Source of the DNA: Pocillopora verrucosa
Taxonomy: Eukaryota; Cnidaria; Anthozoa; Scleractinia; Pocilloporidae
Direction of reading: 5' to 3'
DNA: 64,000 bases
Assembly (NCBI RefSeq): GCF_036669915.1
Contig: NC_089319.1
Span: 10,704,080-10,768,079 of the forward strand
The notes under the pieces were generated by a model that worked only from the letters and a program-made list of their open reading frames with translations, did not search any database and was not told the DNA's origin. A program made the position numbers and the translations under genes. Positions 9,828-22,928 of this stretch are shown piece after piece; positions within the stretch are counted from its first letter, which is position 1; each line of letters begins with the position of its first letter.

Positions 9828-12800
9828 TCAAATGGGTATATTTATCAAAGTTTTTTGTGTGATTTGAACAAGACACACTGGGCATTCCAATCTTTGTGAA
9901 GCACATGCCTCACACATTGTACAATGCGAACACGGTGCTGTCATTATGCATCTCTGTTGTTCCTCACAAAGACTACAAATTAAAGCTACTTTTCTATACA
10001 TCACCTGCAAAGGGAAATAAACAAGCTCTGTTAAAAATTCTGCTCCAACTTTCCACTAAGAGTACATATGCCAGTAGTTCATTTAAAGCAATTTCATGGA
10101 CTTATCACAGGTAAAGGCATTGAGATTTGAGTTTGACTTCTAAAAGTGTAAACACATGCTGACAGATCAACTCAAGTACTCCTTTAAATTTTCTCTTTCA
10201 GTTAATATGCAGACAATGGGAATGTTCATTTGACATTAAATAACTCACACTTGTATTTCACCCATTTTTTCCTGTTGTCTTAAACAATGATTAGGAATTA
10301 AACTACAAATCATACTGGCTAAATGTAATATGGTCACAACATAAACATTATTGATATCACTACCCACCTGATTTAATTTTTCTAAATCTGAACTGAGCTG
10401 TCGATGAATCTGTCTCATTTCTAACAGAGGTAACTCCCCTACATCATCCACTGTGTTGAGAGTGTGAAGATGGGGGCCACCTTTAATTTCTTCCATTTCT
10501 TTTCTCAAGCTTACTACTTGAGATTCAATCTAAGAAAAAGGAAAATCAACATACAATTAAAATGTAACTATCAGCTTGTTACTATTCTTATTAAAGTAAA
10601 AAAATAATAGTTTCTTTTATCAGATTTTTAAAATCATATTATCGTGGTGTAAAAATTATTGGGCCCCCCTCCCCCCCCCAAAAAAAAAAATTGTCAAAAC
10701 TTTTTTCAAAAATTTGATCTCACACTCTAAATTATGAAATTATTTGGAGTTCAGGCCAAAAATGGATATATCAAGCACACTAGGGCGGATTATTGAGTGG
10801 TTGCAGTATATACTAAGTAGCACCCCAGATGACATCATAGGAATACAGGACATTTTGCAAAAAAGACTTTTTGCACAAGTCTTTTAGCACAAGTTTTGGA
10901 CTGTTCGCACAATTCTTAGTGGTCATTTTGCACAATAATTTTAAGTGAGAAACATCAATATAAAAGGTATACTAATTGATACTGATAAGACATTTCACCT
11001 TCACATATCACTTTCAATAAGATCCAATGGCAAGAACGTAGACATTTATGTAATAACTTCAACTAGATCGAAATGCTTGTGAACATGATCACTATTCTTA
11101 CTTGAAGAAAGGAACAAATCTTTCTCTCTATGAAAATGTAAAGAACTCCCTATTCAAAACGATTACTTCCTTTACTTTTCCTTTGTTAAACAAAAAACCT
11201 TTCAGTTTTGACAGTACATCATCCACTACAAACAAACGAACATGACAACCCAACACTAAGGACGCCATGTTGATTTCAAAAGTAATTGTCACCAATCCAC
11301 CCTCCTCTGAAGTCAAAGTAAAAACCTGCAAACTGTTTCACTTTTTATTTAAAAGGAGAAAAGACCTATCTACAAAATTTGTGTAAATATATAAAATTCA
11401 AGTTCATGGCCATGTTAGCCAAGGAATCATGCATATTTTAACTCGCTATTTGGTCAAGACTCGTAGAAATTTAGCCCTTTCCTACATTCATTTAAGCTAT
11501 AGTACATCTAGATTTCTTTATTTGTTTTGATCTTAAGCTTGTATGATTACTTATTGAACGGCTAGCATATAATCTTTGAATTATTTTGAATTCTTGAAAC
11601 TTTCGTGAAATCATTTGTTTACATCATGGTTTCTATGACGCTTATTGATCAATACTGAACTCTCCATCGCTCAGGTAATTGTTATTAGAATAATTTGAAA
11701 GGTTACTACTTGATAGATGTATTAAACTTTATGATCTTTAAAATTATTACAGATCGAACTTGTCTTTCTACAAGATCACTAGTTACTACCTACACTGACA
11801 CATTCAAGTTGTCAAATCACAACACTTGCATGTGCCGACATTTGATCTGAATCACTCTCTGAATATCGAGTTATTAATGTTGAACTGTTTTTGCTGTACG
11901 TATTACCAGTATGCCTAATTTTCATTATATAACAGAGATATAAGGAGCAAGTTTTCAATAGCTTTATTTGAAACTCTTACAGATTGATAAAACATGCTAT
12001 TTGAAGGCGATCAAACAAGGAGGGAAGACTGGTGACAATTACTTTCGAAATCAACATGGTGTCCTTAGCGTGGGTTGTCATGTTTGCATGTTAACTTTGC
12101 AGTGGATGATACTGTCAAAACTAAAAGGTTTTTCATTCAACAAAGAAAACATTATAGAAGTAGTCATTTGAATAGTGAGTTCTTTACATTTTCATGGAGA
12201 GAGATTTGTACCTTTCCTTTCTTCAAGAAAGAATAGTGATTGTGTTCACGAGCATTTTGATCTAGTTGAAGTTATTATGTAAATAAATGTCTATGTTCTC
12301 GCCGTTGGATCATGTGAAGGTAAAATGTCTTATCAGTATCAATCAGTATACCTTTTATATTGATGTTTCTCACTTATGATTATTGTGCAAAATGACCACT
12401 AAGAACTGTGTGAACAGTCCAAAACTTGTGCTAAAAGACTTGTGTGAAAAGTCTTTTGTGCGAAATGTCCAGTTACCCATCATAGACATTCCAAGAGGGA
12501 TGGGCAAGTTTAACTAACATTTAAAAGTTAAGTTTCAAATTAGGAAATCATGGACTTTTTTCCTAAATACTAACAACAAATTCTTGGTGGATATTCTAAA
12601 TAACACTTCTGTTCAAATTAATTTACCTCTTCCTTTTTCATAATGGCTTCTACTTTTCCTTGCTCGGCTTCCTTTGCCTTTTTTGCTGATTCTTCTGCCT
12701 CCTTCTTCCAGGCATCACAAGCCTGCTTTGCTTGAGCCCAGGACTCTTCCCATGAAGCCAGCTTGGTTTTGGCAGCCATGAGATCTTCACTAAGTCGCTG

Positions 12801-15800
12801 AATTTCACTTGAACTGTTACTGAGACCCAGTGGTGATGATAGCTGGGGAGAGCCTATTGATTTGGGTGAGTGGAGCTGAGCTGTAAGTGGATCCAAAACA
12901 GAGGAATGTAGACTACTACCCCTTACTAATGGACTGGCACGGTAAGGATTACAGCCCTGTGCAAAAGAAAAATAACATATCAAATTACAGCGTCAACAGA
13001 ATTGCATTTATCTAGGACCTGCTGTGCATATTTGAAGACTTCATCCCAACGAGTACCAAGTTAAATGAAATATTACCAAAACATGCATCATATAAATCCA
13101 AATCACTCAAATTCCATTGTGACAGTAAATAAGTTTACAAGACTTTATGTCAACAGCAATGGTGACCTGAATGTGTTTTCTAGGCAAATTTCAATATTAT
13201 TTTCTATCCTAGTTTTACCCAGTCACAGTGTAATATGAATGACTGGAGTCCTGTTGGAATACTTTTTAACTTTCCCATGATCATTTTGTCACTCTTACAT
13301 GATGAATTCCTGTAAACACTATCAGAGAGACTAAACAGCCTTGTTAAAGAAACATAATTAATTCAAATTGTATCCGATACAAACAACATTTTGTGCTAAA
13401 CAGAAAAAAAGCACCCTTCTCCTCTTAAAGAGTGGAAACAGCTCTTAAAACCAGGTCCAAAGCATCTGCAAAAGTTACCTGGAGTATAGCCCTTTTTCTA
13501 AACTTTTTTGAGGCTTTACTTTCTTTTCATCTTTTCTTAGCTATATTTTTTCGCTATAGACTGTTAAATGTAAGTACCTTTTGTCCTGATATTAACTGTG
13601 AGGTGGAACCATAAGATGAGGAAAACTGTCCTAATGGTGAAGTGGGTGATTGAGTGAATGGTTGGGGTGAGCCTGGGCCTGTATCAGCCCCAGGTATGGT
13701 AACAGGTGCTGAGCACATTGGATTTATGTTAAGTGCTGACAGAGAATCTCCTATTGTTGATGACACTGGTGAAGCATTGTTGAGCTCTTTCTCTAATTCA
13801 GTAACATCAAAGTCATCTAGATTAAGGTCATCAAGGGCACTCTCCACCACAGACTCCACAGTGTCAGCAGCAGGGTAGAAGGGTGGTGCACTGGCTGATA
13901 CTGATGACAAATTGGATGAGGCAGAACTGGCCATAGAGAAGGACTGTCTTGTACTAACTACATTCTGATAGAGAGAAAAGTTGCAATCTGCAGTGCACAT
14001 GTTTATTCCAATAACACAAGGATGCCCTTATCTACATGATGATTAGTGGTCATACCATAAAAAAATTTCATACTAGCATGTGTTTATATCATTGATATAC
14101 ACCCAGTTCACAACATTTCACAAACAAAAGGCAAAGTTCATAAATTAAAGTTTGCTTTGATTCCATTTGAAAGCAAAACTGACCTAGAAAGAACTTTAAG
14201 TGCATACCTGCTTCCTTCGGGCTTTCTCTATGTCATCTAAAGTAGGGTCATTTTCGATTGATAACAGTTGTTTTCTTATGAATGCCTAGGGAGAGAGTAT
14301 TACATTGTTACATAAAAAAGAAAAAAGGTCACATGAGGATTTTAATCATCACCTATAACGGAAATTAGCAAAAGGCACTAAACATTATTATTTACAGTTT
14401 TTCTACTAGCCTGATGTTCATCTTCTCTACTTCCACTTCGCTCAGAACGTTCTGAACCAGGAGCTTTAGGATATAAACTACAAGGAGTGGATGGTTCACT
14501 AGAGTACGACCCTCCTGATGATGTTGACATAGATCGTGTAGGTTTGCTGATAGTCTGTGATAAACTTGCTATAAATCCAACTCCATTATCAACAGGACTT
14601 AATGGTGATGGAGGCATTGAATAAAACTGTGAAGTAATCATGAACAGGATACTGTTACTTACCAAAGCATTATTTTCTAACCAGTAGCCATCAAACTTAT
14701 GCAAATCAGGTACACTAAGTTTGCAGATGTGCTAAATAGCCCACAAAAAACATAGTTTTTCTACATTTCCATAGCACAAAGCAAATGGGAGCCTCACTGC
14801 TTCCTTGACTCTAGTCTATCACAGGTTACTCAATCACTTTTTCAATTTCCCTTGACAGTTTGCTGATACTTACTGATAAATTTAACTAATGTATGTAACA
14901 ACATTACCATAAAGAACATAAAACTTTGATAACCATCAAGTGCAAAGGCTTAATCCTATATCTCTTGATGTGTATTCTCCAACTATATGTAAACCATTGG
15001 GGTAACAATGGTTTACAAGTAATTGTATTCCATAAAGAGGAAACAAGATGACCCTACACTGTAAAACTTTTTTTTGCATTTTATGATCAGTATTTAGTAC
15101 CTGACTAAAACTTTGCTCCCCATTTGCTTCTTTAGTGGTAACAGTATCCTCTGTGGACAAACAAATCATTTAAACTTAACCTTTTTTATTAAGTTTGTTT
15201 AATCTTGTTTGCTGTAAATGAAAGACCAAAAAAAAAAGACAAAATTATTACATAGTGATTTTAAAAAAAGACTTCTAGATAACCTTTTGAGAAAACAATT
15301 CAAGTACATTGTGAGAGAACATTTCAACTTAAATATTGCCTGCCAATAGACAATTGAGCCAAACCAATAAGCTATTACAAACTGTTTCAACATGTGACCT
15401 GTTTATTTAAATCAGATGATTGTCTCATGATGATTTAAAATAAAAGTAAATGTCTGGTGTTGAAAACTAAAGTAGATGACATTTAAAAGTGACTCATTGG
15501 TCATTTTTGTGAGAATTAAAAAAGAAAAGAAAGCGCATGTCAAGCCTAAGTCAGGTCCAAATACTTACGGTCTACATGTGCAAATGCACAGAAAGGTCCT
15601 CTGGGACAATAGCCTGTCTGTTGCATATCATTACATTTTGTTGACTTGTAAATCTGTCACAAATATCATAAAATACATGACTTTCTTATATATTATGTAA
15701 TTAGCCACCTCTGCGCTGACAAGGGGAACATAATGCATGCCAGGAAAGTGTAATGTTCATTTTGTGAAAAAATCTGTCATCAGTTCTGTGAGACAAGAGC

Positions 15801-18800
15801 GCTTGTTGATTTTTTTAATTATATCTAATTTCATCAAGTCTCACTAATCTTCAAAGACACCGTCATCTTACCCGAGCAAGAAAAATTCTTGTCAGGCATA
15901 ACATCTGACAATCTTTTCAATTTACAAGCCACAATAGCACAAACAACTGAAAGTAACTTTCATTCATTCTTGAAATCAGTTGCATCTTTAATGACTGTCA
16001 ATGCAGACCTTAACTACATCATTCAACACTCTTCACTAGTGTCAATCCAGGAAACTTTCAAAGATTTATTAACAATAATATTACAACACACCTCTGGGTG
16101 AAATTGTTGTTCTGTTCTTGTGTGACAATAAGGGCAACCATCTCCACTCTCACAATTTGTTGGCTCTCCCCATTCATCACCATGCTTCACATGAGGACAA
16201 GGAGTTGATCTTGAAATCAAATCAAATGAAAGAAATAAACTGGTCTGTTAATGATTATACTGGTCTAAATAATAGCTGCTTCAAAATACATGAATACTGA
16301 GAGACAGAGACCATTGTATTCATAATATTTGAAAAAGAGACTACATGCAATATCAAGAGCAAAATTATCCCACTTTTCAACCTAATGATATCACTCTCCT
16401 AGCACAAAACAAACCACTTCAGAAGCATTTTGAAAGTTTGTTTTCTACCTGTGGACTAGTTCTATGTCAGCAGTCTTCAAGTGAACAAATAATTACACCA
16501 AGTCAAAGACAGCAAAATATTAGTTGAGTCTTAGAAAGTCAAATACATACTTTATATCACTTTATATTGGTTGGCAAACAGATGTTTATGTCCTTATCGG
16601 TTAAAGCTTAGCAGCAAGGCTGCTCTGTGTTGTAAATTTGCTTGCACTTATAATAAATGTTGTTGCAATATTCAAAGTGATGATCCAAACTGAAAATTAA
16701 CTTGAAATACAGCATGTTTTGTAATTGAAAAACTACAAAGCTTCACTCGTCTTTAATCAGAATTACAAAAATAGTACTTTCTCTCACATTTTGAGATAAT
16801 TTATAAGTATCTCAATTTTTCTTGGAAAATATTATGACAAGTGCTCATTAAGAGGAAACAGGAAACAAGACAAGATGTGTCTCTCTCAAAGGCATACTTT
16901 AAGTGGCTTAAAACAAGCACCTACATGCCTTCAAAAGACTGGGTTCAAATTCTTGAAAGTTGTGTTGCTCAGACACAATCCACACCATTCTACCTCGTAT
17001 CAAATTCTTTGTTAAAACTTACTCAAGAGTCGAGAGAAAAAACTGACTAAATTTCATGTTTTGCCAGAACTTTTGTTTTCTAACAATTTAGTATGATTTA
17101 ATGACAGAACAGAGTACATTCATGGAATTAATGGTTGATTAAGACAACTTTGAGAAATGGGGAAACCAAACCAATGAGCAATTAAAAAATTTATAATTTT
17201 TGCTTTTATGACTACCTCTCAATAACAGAAAAAAAGTTACATTTGGCACTGGTGATGAAAAAAAAGACCAATTTTAAATCTGAAAATCACACTTAAAGAA
17301 ACTTGGTCAAGTATCAGGAAAAATAAAACAAACAATGTACCGCTCAAGTTGCATGCATTTATTTCGAATGTGTTCCAGGTTAATGACAATGCAAAAATTT
17401 CTTCCTATAAAATTTCAATTTTGGCTATTTGCATGTATTTAAATTTCATTTACAGCAAATTTTTCTAAGGAAAATATGAAGCACAAGAAGTATGTCTAGA
17501 AGGAAGAGAGAGATTAAAACTTAAAACCCCTTCAAGGTGGGAGCATGGATATTTAATAGAACAACATAGATCTGTCCTTGCATGTGTGTTTTCCACAGCA
17601 AAGGAGAAAAATTGAAACATTTTTCACTTTCCTTTGCTTGCATTTTTTAATTTCAACAACCAGCATTTGTTTTTGCATTGGCATTGCATGCATGCATAAG
17701 CTGGCCTTGAGGACACTAGTACAATACCTGTATCTAAATTTCCTTGGACTGCGTCGCCTATCCCTGCTATTGTGATAGTGAGGGCAAGCATAGCCTTGTC
17801 TGCAAAGTCTTGGTGGCTTTTTGCATGGTTCAGTCTTGTAACTTGATAAAACATAGTTGGTATCTAAGAAATATCAGATAATATTCTATCAACAGCTTGT
17901 TGCCTTTTGTATATGTTCAAAAGGCTGAGATAAATTTACTGTTTACCACTATTTCACTGAGACACTGATAAATAATTACCTTGCACACAGCTCAATTTTC
18001 ATCACAAAGGACAGCTACTATTTAGAGAAGGAAAACACCAGCTTCCGACAGGACACAAATAATGGTATACAATTAACCGGGGAAAGCACAAATACTTGAC
18101 AGTAAACGATGTTACACTGGAAATTCCTCATCCACGAACAAAGTGGAAAAGATTAAAGATTAACTGCGATCAGATTTTAACCGTAAAGACAATAGAAGAA
18201 TCCATAAATAATGAATAACTCTGTAAGAACCACAACTTTGTTAAACGGAAGAGAAATCTCTCATCACATTAGCGTTTATTAACATCAAGGAAACGAATTA
18301 ATCGCCATATTTTTCAACGAAAATGAGGTTCTAACGGTGAGACGTTCGAAGATTTTGTTTTCAATGCGAATATAAGGCGAAAATATAGTAAACTCCAACG
18401 CAATTGAATTCTTATCTCTGTTTCGAGGTCGTATCATAGGGCCTCGAAGGTTACGGTCATTTGTTACCTTTAAATGCATAACAACGCGAAATGATAAAGA
18501 CTGTATACTTTACGGTTGCGACCAAATCACCATGAAAGTTTAAATGAAGATAGCACTATGTACATTTAGAGCAACGTACAGTACTACACAAACCTTGCCA
18601 GCGGGGATCTTCTAGAACTGCTTTGTTATTCTCTATCCCTGTCTGACCTACTTCAGTTTCCTCCTTCTCGATGGCTTGTAATTCTCGTATATCATACACT
18701 GGTTGTCTCAGATCGAGTGGTCCATGAGCGAACGCGCAGTGTGGGCCATTTTTTACACAATATCCTCGAGTATCGGTCTCATGAACACAGGTTGCAGTTT

Positions 18801-19376
18801 TATAGTAACGAAGATGGTATCGACGTTCCACATCGCCAGCTACGCGGTGTAAATAGGGACAGCTGAAAGAGAAAAGGACTTTGAGTCAGCAATTCATCAC
18901 CCGTACCAAAAATAAACAGTATAAGGCCTCCAGTCCGTAAATAAACGAGGCAGATGCAAGCAAAAATCCCTGGTACGTACTCATCTCCGGACGGGCAAAT
19001 CCCTGACGTTTCATCGTACTGAGTGCAGTAAACATCAGGACTATAATTGAAGGTGCCATCCCTTTTCTTTTTCGGTCTCCTCCTTCTTTGATTCATGAAG
19101 TGCCAGTGAAAACAGGTGAAGGGTCTGTGAGCTGTACACTTGTGCTGTAGAAATAGTGGACATTGCTCGACCCGAAACTCCTTCAGGTACCTGGACGATT
19201 CGAAAGGAAAAAAATTATGACAACACGTAAAAACGTTCGCAAAACAAAGAAAATCACAAATACACCTACGTGTAATGGAAAGGCTTCTCCGGCTGTGTTT
19301 GAGAAAGGGCAGCTAATTTATTTTCGGAAGAAATGATGGTACTGGAAGAAGTCATTACAGGATCAGAGGACGACAT
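9828..19376 (-). CDS. UNK: Unkempt homologue, CCCH zinc-finger/RING RNA-binding protein
   Basis: Unkempt binds mRNAs through CCCH zinc fingers and controls translation, notably in neuronal cells. Thirteen exons in gene order: 19376-19270, 19190-18981, 18862-18594, 17863-17728, 16209-16092, 15653-15569, 15150-15101, 14626-14396, 14285-14208, 13964-13578, 12956-12627, 10529-10368, 10004-9828. All phases agree and give 779 residues, near the human length of about 810. Residues 30-310 carry the CCCH cluster (HYTYLKEFRVEQCPLF, FHWHFMNQRRRRPKKK, ERRYHLRYYKTATC, YKTEPCKKPPRLC, HVKHGDEWGEPTNC, STKCNDMQQTGYCPRG). A serine-rich linker follows, then a coiled coil (about residues 600-665, EEAEQ/KKAKEA-type). 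The C-terminus is a RING-like domain (CSLCEEQ, CSHCTMCEACASQ, ECPVC) ending LINIPI. The start is the first ATG of the conserved frame. The gap between the last exons holds a hAT-like foldback element. Upstream at 19459-19463 is an inverted CCAAT box. Confidence 0.96.
10841..12477. mobile_element. hAT-like foldback DNA transposon, non-autonomous
   Basis: A 1,637-bp element in a UNK intron. Inverted arms of roughly 460 bp (10841 to about 11305, and about 12015 to 12477) flank a roughly 700-bp centre with no long reading frame. The outer ends share GGACATTTYGC after a few diverged bases. The element is bounded by the same 8-bp sequence, CATCATAG, at 10833-10840 and 12478-12485, which I read as a target-site duplication. 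An 8-bp duplication is typical of the hAT superfamily (Merlin also possible). The outer ~100 bp contain several spaced GCACAA motifs. No transposase is present, so it would need one supplied in trans. Confidence 0.82.
14989..15016. repeat. Perfect 11-bp hairpin in UNK intron
   Basis: GTAAACCATTG (14989-14999) and its exact reverse complement (15006-15016) are separated by 6 bases. It lies in the intron between the 50-bp and 231-bp UNK exons. Function unknown. Confidence 0.6.
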
Positions 19377-19500
19377 GTTGTTTTGGGGACGTGAGAAAAC
19401 CAAACGCGCGCGCATCACAACATAGACAAACCAGTGCATCATGGGAACTACTCGTCTGATTGGTCAAAATATATCATGTGATTTATTTCGATCGACTCAA
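19377..19500 (-). promoter_or_regulatory. Probable UNK promoter region
   Basis: Sequence just upstream of the UNK start codon. It includes a CG-alternating stretch (CGCGCGCG near 19406-19413) and an inverted CCAAT box (ATTGG, 19459-19463). No TATA box is evident. Assignment is by position. Confidence 0.4.
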
Positions 19501-21109
19501 GAAAAAACCGGCAAATGTTTCGAAATATGCAAATACGTTAAGGAATATTTATGACCTTGGAAAACTTCTCGAGAAAATTGATCGCCCGAGGAAAGTTAGA
19601 ATTATTCGAATTTTTTAAAAATACGAAATTTATTTGTCATTTGTATTTCCTTGCGATATGGTAAAAAGCTTAGAAAATCAGTCTATGAGTACACGAGATT
19701 CCTTCGAATTCAGTTACTAGACTCGGCTAATCAACGCAAATAGTTACATTGTGACATAACGGAGACAAAATGCTGTATTAATTTACGTGACCATATAGGC
19801 CAAATAACCCTCGCTTAACCCCCGATTGAATGTCGTCTAAAATTACAGGAATGGCGAAGGTAATATTCCACGTCGATTAATACGCCGGTTAGAACACAAA
19901 AATTGACCGGAAATCGAGGGGCGATTTTCCGGCCAATGCATCTGCAAAGAACAGATCACGCTCTAAGAAACCGCTGTTAAAACACTTCTGGATTTAACAA
20001 CGACTAGAGCTTTGCACATGTGCTACCCGAGCGGAATTTACCTACCTGATGTGATCAAAAGTCACCAAAATCTAAATCATCTGGTGAGTAAATGTAACGA
20101 AATGGCCATAAAGTAAGCTGCAAAGGGCGTAGTGTCGATAAGGCTGCCAAAAATTTCAACAAAAAAATCGGCATAATATATTTGACATTTAACTTCGACC
20201 TTCAAATACTCACCATCCATGCATCGCGAGTCATGTTATCCCGTGCTGAGATGAACGATAACTTTTTTTGCGGGGCCTGGCGCTAGGAGGCTATGAAATA
20301 ACCCACATGCTGTTTCTGCTGCCGATATCTATATTTACATATTCTATGTATTATTAGATAACGTGTTCTTTGCGTTTTGTGCTCATAACAGAATAACTCT
20401 AGGCCACTTTTGGCCATTCATACAGTCTTTTAGGTTTATCAGAGAAAGTGGAAGTGACCTAGAAGGGGAGGGGGAGGGGCAAGGGGCGGGTACGGGTTGT
20501 CGGTATTTGGGGTCACGGGCTCGTGACAAAATCCACTTGTTCGCATTGCGATAAAAAAGACGTCAACCGAATGGTTTTGAGAATTTTCTTCTTTGTAAAG
20601 TATCGATTATAACAAAACGTGAAAAAGGAAAAAAATGTTGAGAGCTGAGTGAGTTAAAGTTAAAGCGCACCAATACAGGAAACTATTTCCTCGTACAAAA
20701 GAATTGTACAATCAATTCTTGCATTTCTTTTGCTCAGTTTCTCGGTAAACGCGAATATTTTCTGGCAATTCTTACCGGTCCAGATTTGATATTTCATTTT
20801 GCAATCTTCTTCAACCCCGTCCCCCTCCCCTCACCCCGTGGGCTTTTCACCAAAAAATGCTTTTTCTCTATTTTTTAATTTTTTTTTTGTCGTTGTTTTT
20901 TTATATTTCGGAAGTGAAAACCCTTGTCTATATTTTGACTGTTTTTACCGGACATTGTTGCAGGTGCAAGCGAAATCACGCATGCTATCTATCTTCAATA
21001 CAATTACAACCCTCCTTTTTTGCATGATTTCCTTTAAGTACAAATATCGTCTTGAATAAATGAGCTTCGCAATTAGTCCATTTTCTTAGAAAGGTTTGTG
21101 GCCTGCATG

Positions 21110-21440
21110 ATCAGTCTCATACTAACATATAAAATTCTGACGAGCAAAAAACAAAAAAACCCATTTGAGGCCCAAAGAAAATGGGCAACAGAATGCATGC
21201 TCGAAACACCAGATAATGTCGACTGGAAGGCTGTTTACAGAACTCCTTTTCTATGCACAAAAATCACAAAATTTATTGTTTTTCAATTTAAGCTACTGCA
21301 CAGAAGACTAGCCACCAACACCTTTCTTACCAAGGTAAACCTTAGGGACAATGAGCAGTGCACTAGGGGGCTGCGAATACGACACTCTCAACACGTAATT
21401 TTAGAATTGCTATCCAATCTGCGACAACCTGCTTAGAAAC
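21110..21440 (+). mobile_element. Decayed LINE fragment (C-terminal ORF2 region)
   Basis: The + strand reads NPFEAQRKWATEC, then WKAVYRTPFLCTK and FQFKLLHRRLATNTFL, then RDNEQC. This matches the segment after the reverse transcriptase domain and before the zinc knuckle in LINE ORF2 proteins. The reading then becomes unrelated (frameshift or rearrangement), so this is a dead, 5'-truncated copy of a different lineage from the one at 35510-37093. Confidence 0.7.
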
Positions 21441-21799
21441 ATATGATTATCTTTAAAGTTTTGGAATCGCTTCCTCCGTTATACTGTCTACAATCTCACC
21501 ATTTTCTTTAATAATTAATCATTCACATAGTACACTTATAATTAGGTACTGCAACAGTGTTATTGACTTCTTTCCTGATTTACTCGCTTCATAAACGCGA
21601 GATAACCAAACGCCAACTTCGTTTCTTCTTGTCCTTTCGTCGAATATTCTTCCCTACAACACAGCGTAAACCCTTTTCGTATTCTTGGGCAACGGAAACC
21701 AACAAAAGATGTTCATTGAGCGCCTTAAAAACAGCCAGCCACGCAAGCTACTGACTACTTCAACCGAAAATTGCGTTACATACTAAGCTCCAAAGAACA

Positions 21800-21990
21800 A
21801 TTTTCAATTGAGTGTCCAAAGTAATCCGGAATTTCTTTGATTTTGTTTGACTTCGCTCGGTGATTAGTCCAGAAAACCGGCGCCATCATATAACCCAATC
21901 AGATTCAATACTAAAACCTACCTACCGCGATTTGGTCACTCGCGTTTTCCCGCGCTTCAGGCAGTTTGTTTGTTTATACCTCAAGTTCTG
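21800..21990 (+). repeat. Dispersed repeat with CTCGCGTTTTCCCGC core, copy 1
   Basis: Shares AAAGTAATCC, TTGGTCACTCGCGTTTTCCC and CCAATCAGAT-type blocks in the same order with a second copy at about 26335-26520. Non-coding; class unknown. Confidence 0.6.
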
Positions 21991-22928
21991 ACTAGCTCCT
22001 GGTAATTTTTTCCTCGCTACGGTTGGCTGTTGTGATTGTTTTCGTTTTTGTTTATGGACACACAATCGAAAAGCACTCTAATTGCTTGAACTTGCATCAC
22101 CTTCCTAGGCGATCAGATTCAACTCAAACCAATCCAATTGTAGTCAGTTGCATGGCAACTGCGCCAGTGTCATGTAATTCGTTGTTACTTTTTTCTTGAT
22201 TCATTAATTTATTTTTATTAGTTGGACCAATGTAACTGACTTTTCGTTTCAGTTTATAACACAAATGAAAAGAGCACAATGAATGACTATTTGAACAGCC
22301 ATAGGATGTGTAAAGTCTGCTTCGTATACTAGCATCTGTATCTAGAAAGGAGGGCAAACCACGCCTGTTGTCACACACATTAATTTTGCCATAAAGAAAC
22401 AAATAGCAGCAACAAAAACTTTAACTTATCAATTACTTTAGTTCATGTGTGAAAATCGCAAGAAAGTAGAAAGTAAATTTATTTCTAAAAGAATGTTTTC
22501 CACTCTTTTGTGATGGGTTTCTGTCTTTCCAAGTGATAAAAGTGGAACAGAGAGCGACGATGAGAGCAGGGGCTGAAATACTTCCATTCCGCCACAGTCA
22601 TTGTAACCTATATATAAAAAACTGAAGACTGTTTAACCACACACCCTGTGCAAATTCTCTCTATTGAAGTTCAATTTTCTCAAAATCGTTTCCATTGACG
22701 AGACTAATCTTCCCACAGTCTGTCATTTAACTGCTTTCATTTATAACATCAATTAACTGGCACTGATACATCCCAAGGCTCTGACCAGAGGCCCCTGTCC
22801 CAGTCCCCTCGTTTGCTCCTCGTCTTTCCCAGTGTAGCACTGTCCTGCCAAGTTGTCTATCATTTACACGGTAATATCGATTGAAGAGCAAGAAATAGGT
22901 TAACCAATGGTGTACCAGTCTCACTGAG

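Larger units (their letters stand above)
19501..22928. other. Intergenic region between UNK and COIL
   Basis: Contains a decayed LINE fragment (about 21110-21440), a dispersed repeat (about 21800-21990) and the COIL 3' flank. A TTTATT near 22476-22481 would read AATAAA on the minus strand. The frames in 20363-21059 look non-coding. Confidence 0.45.
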
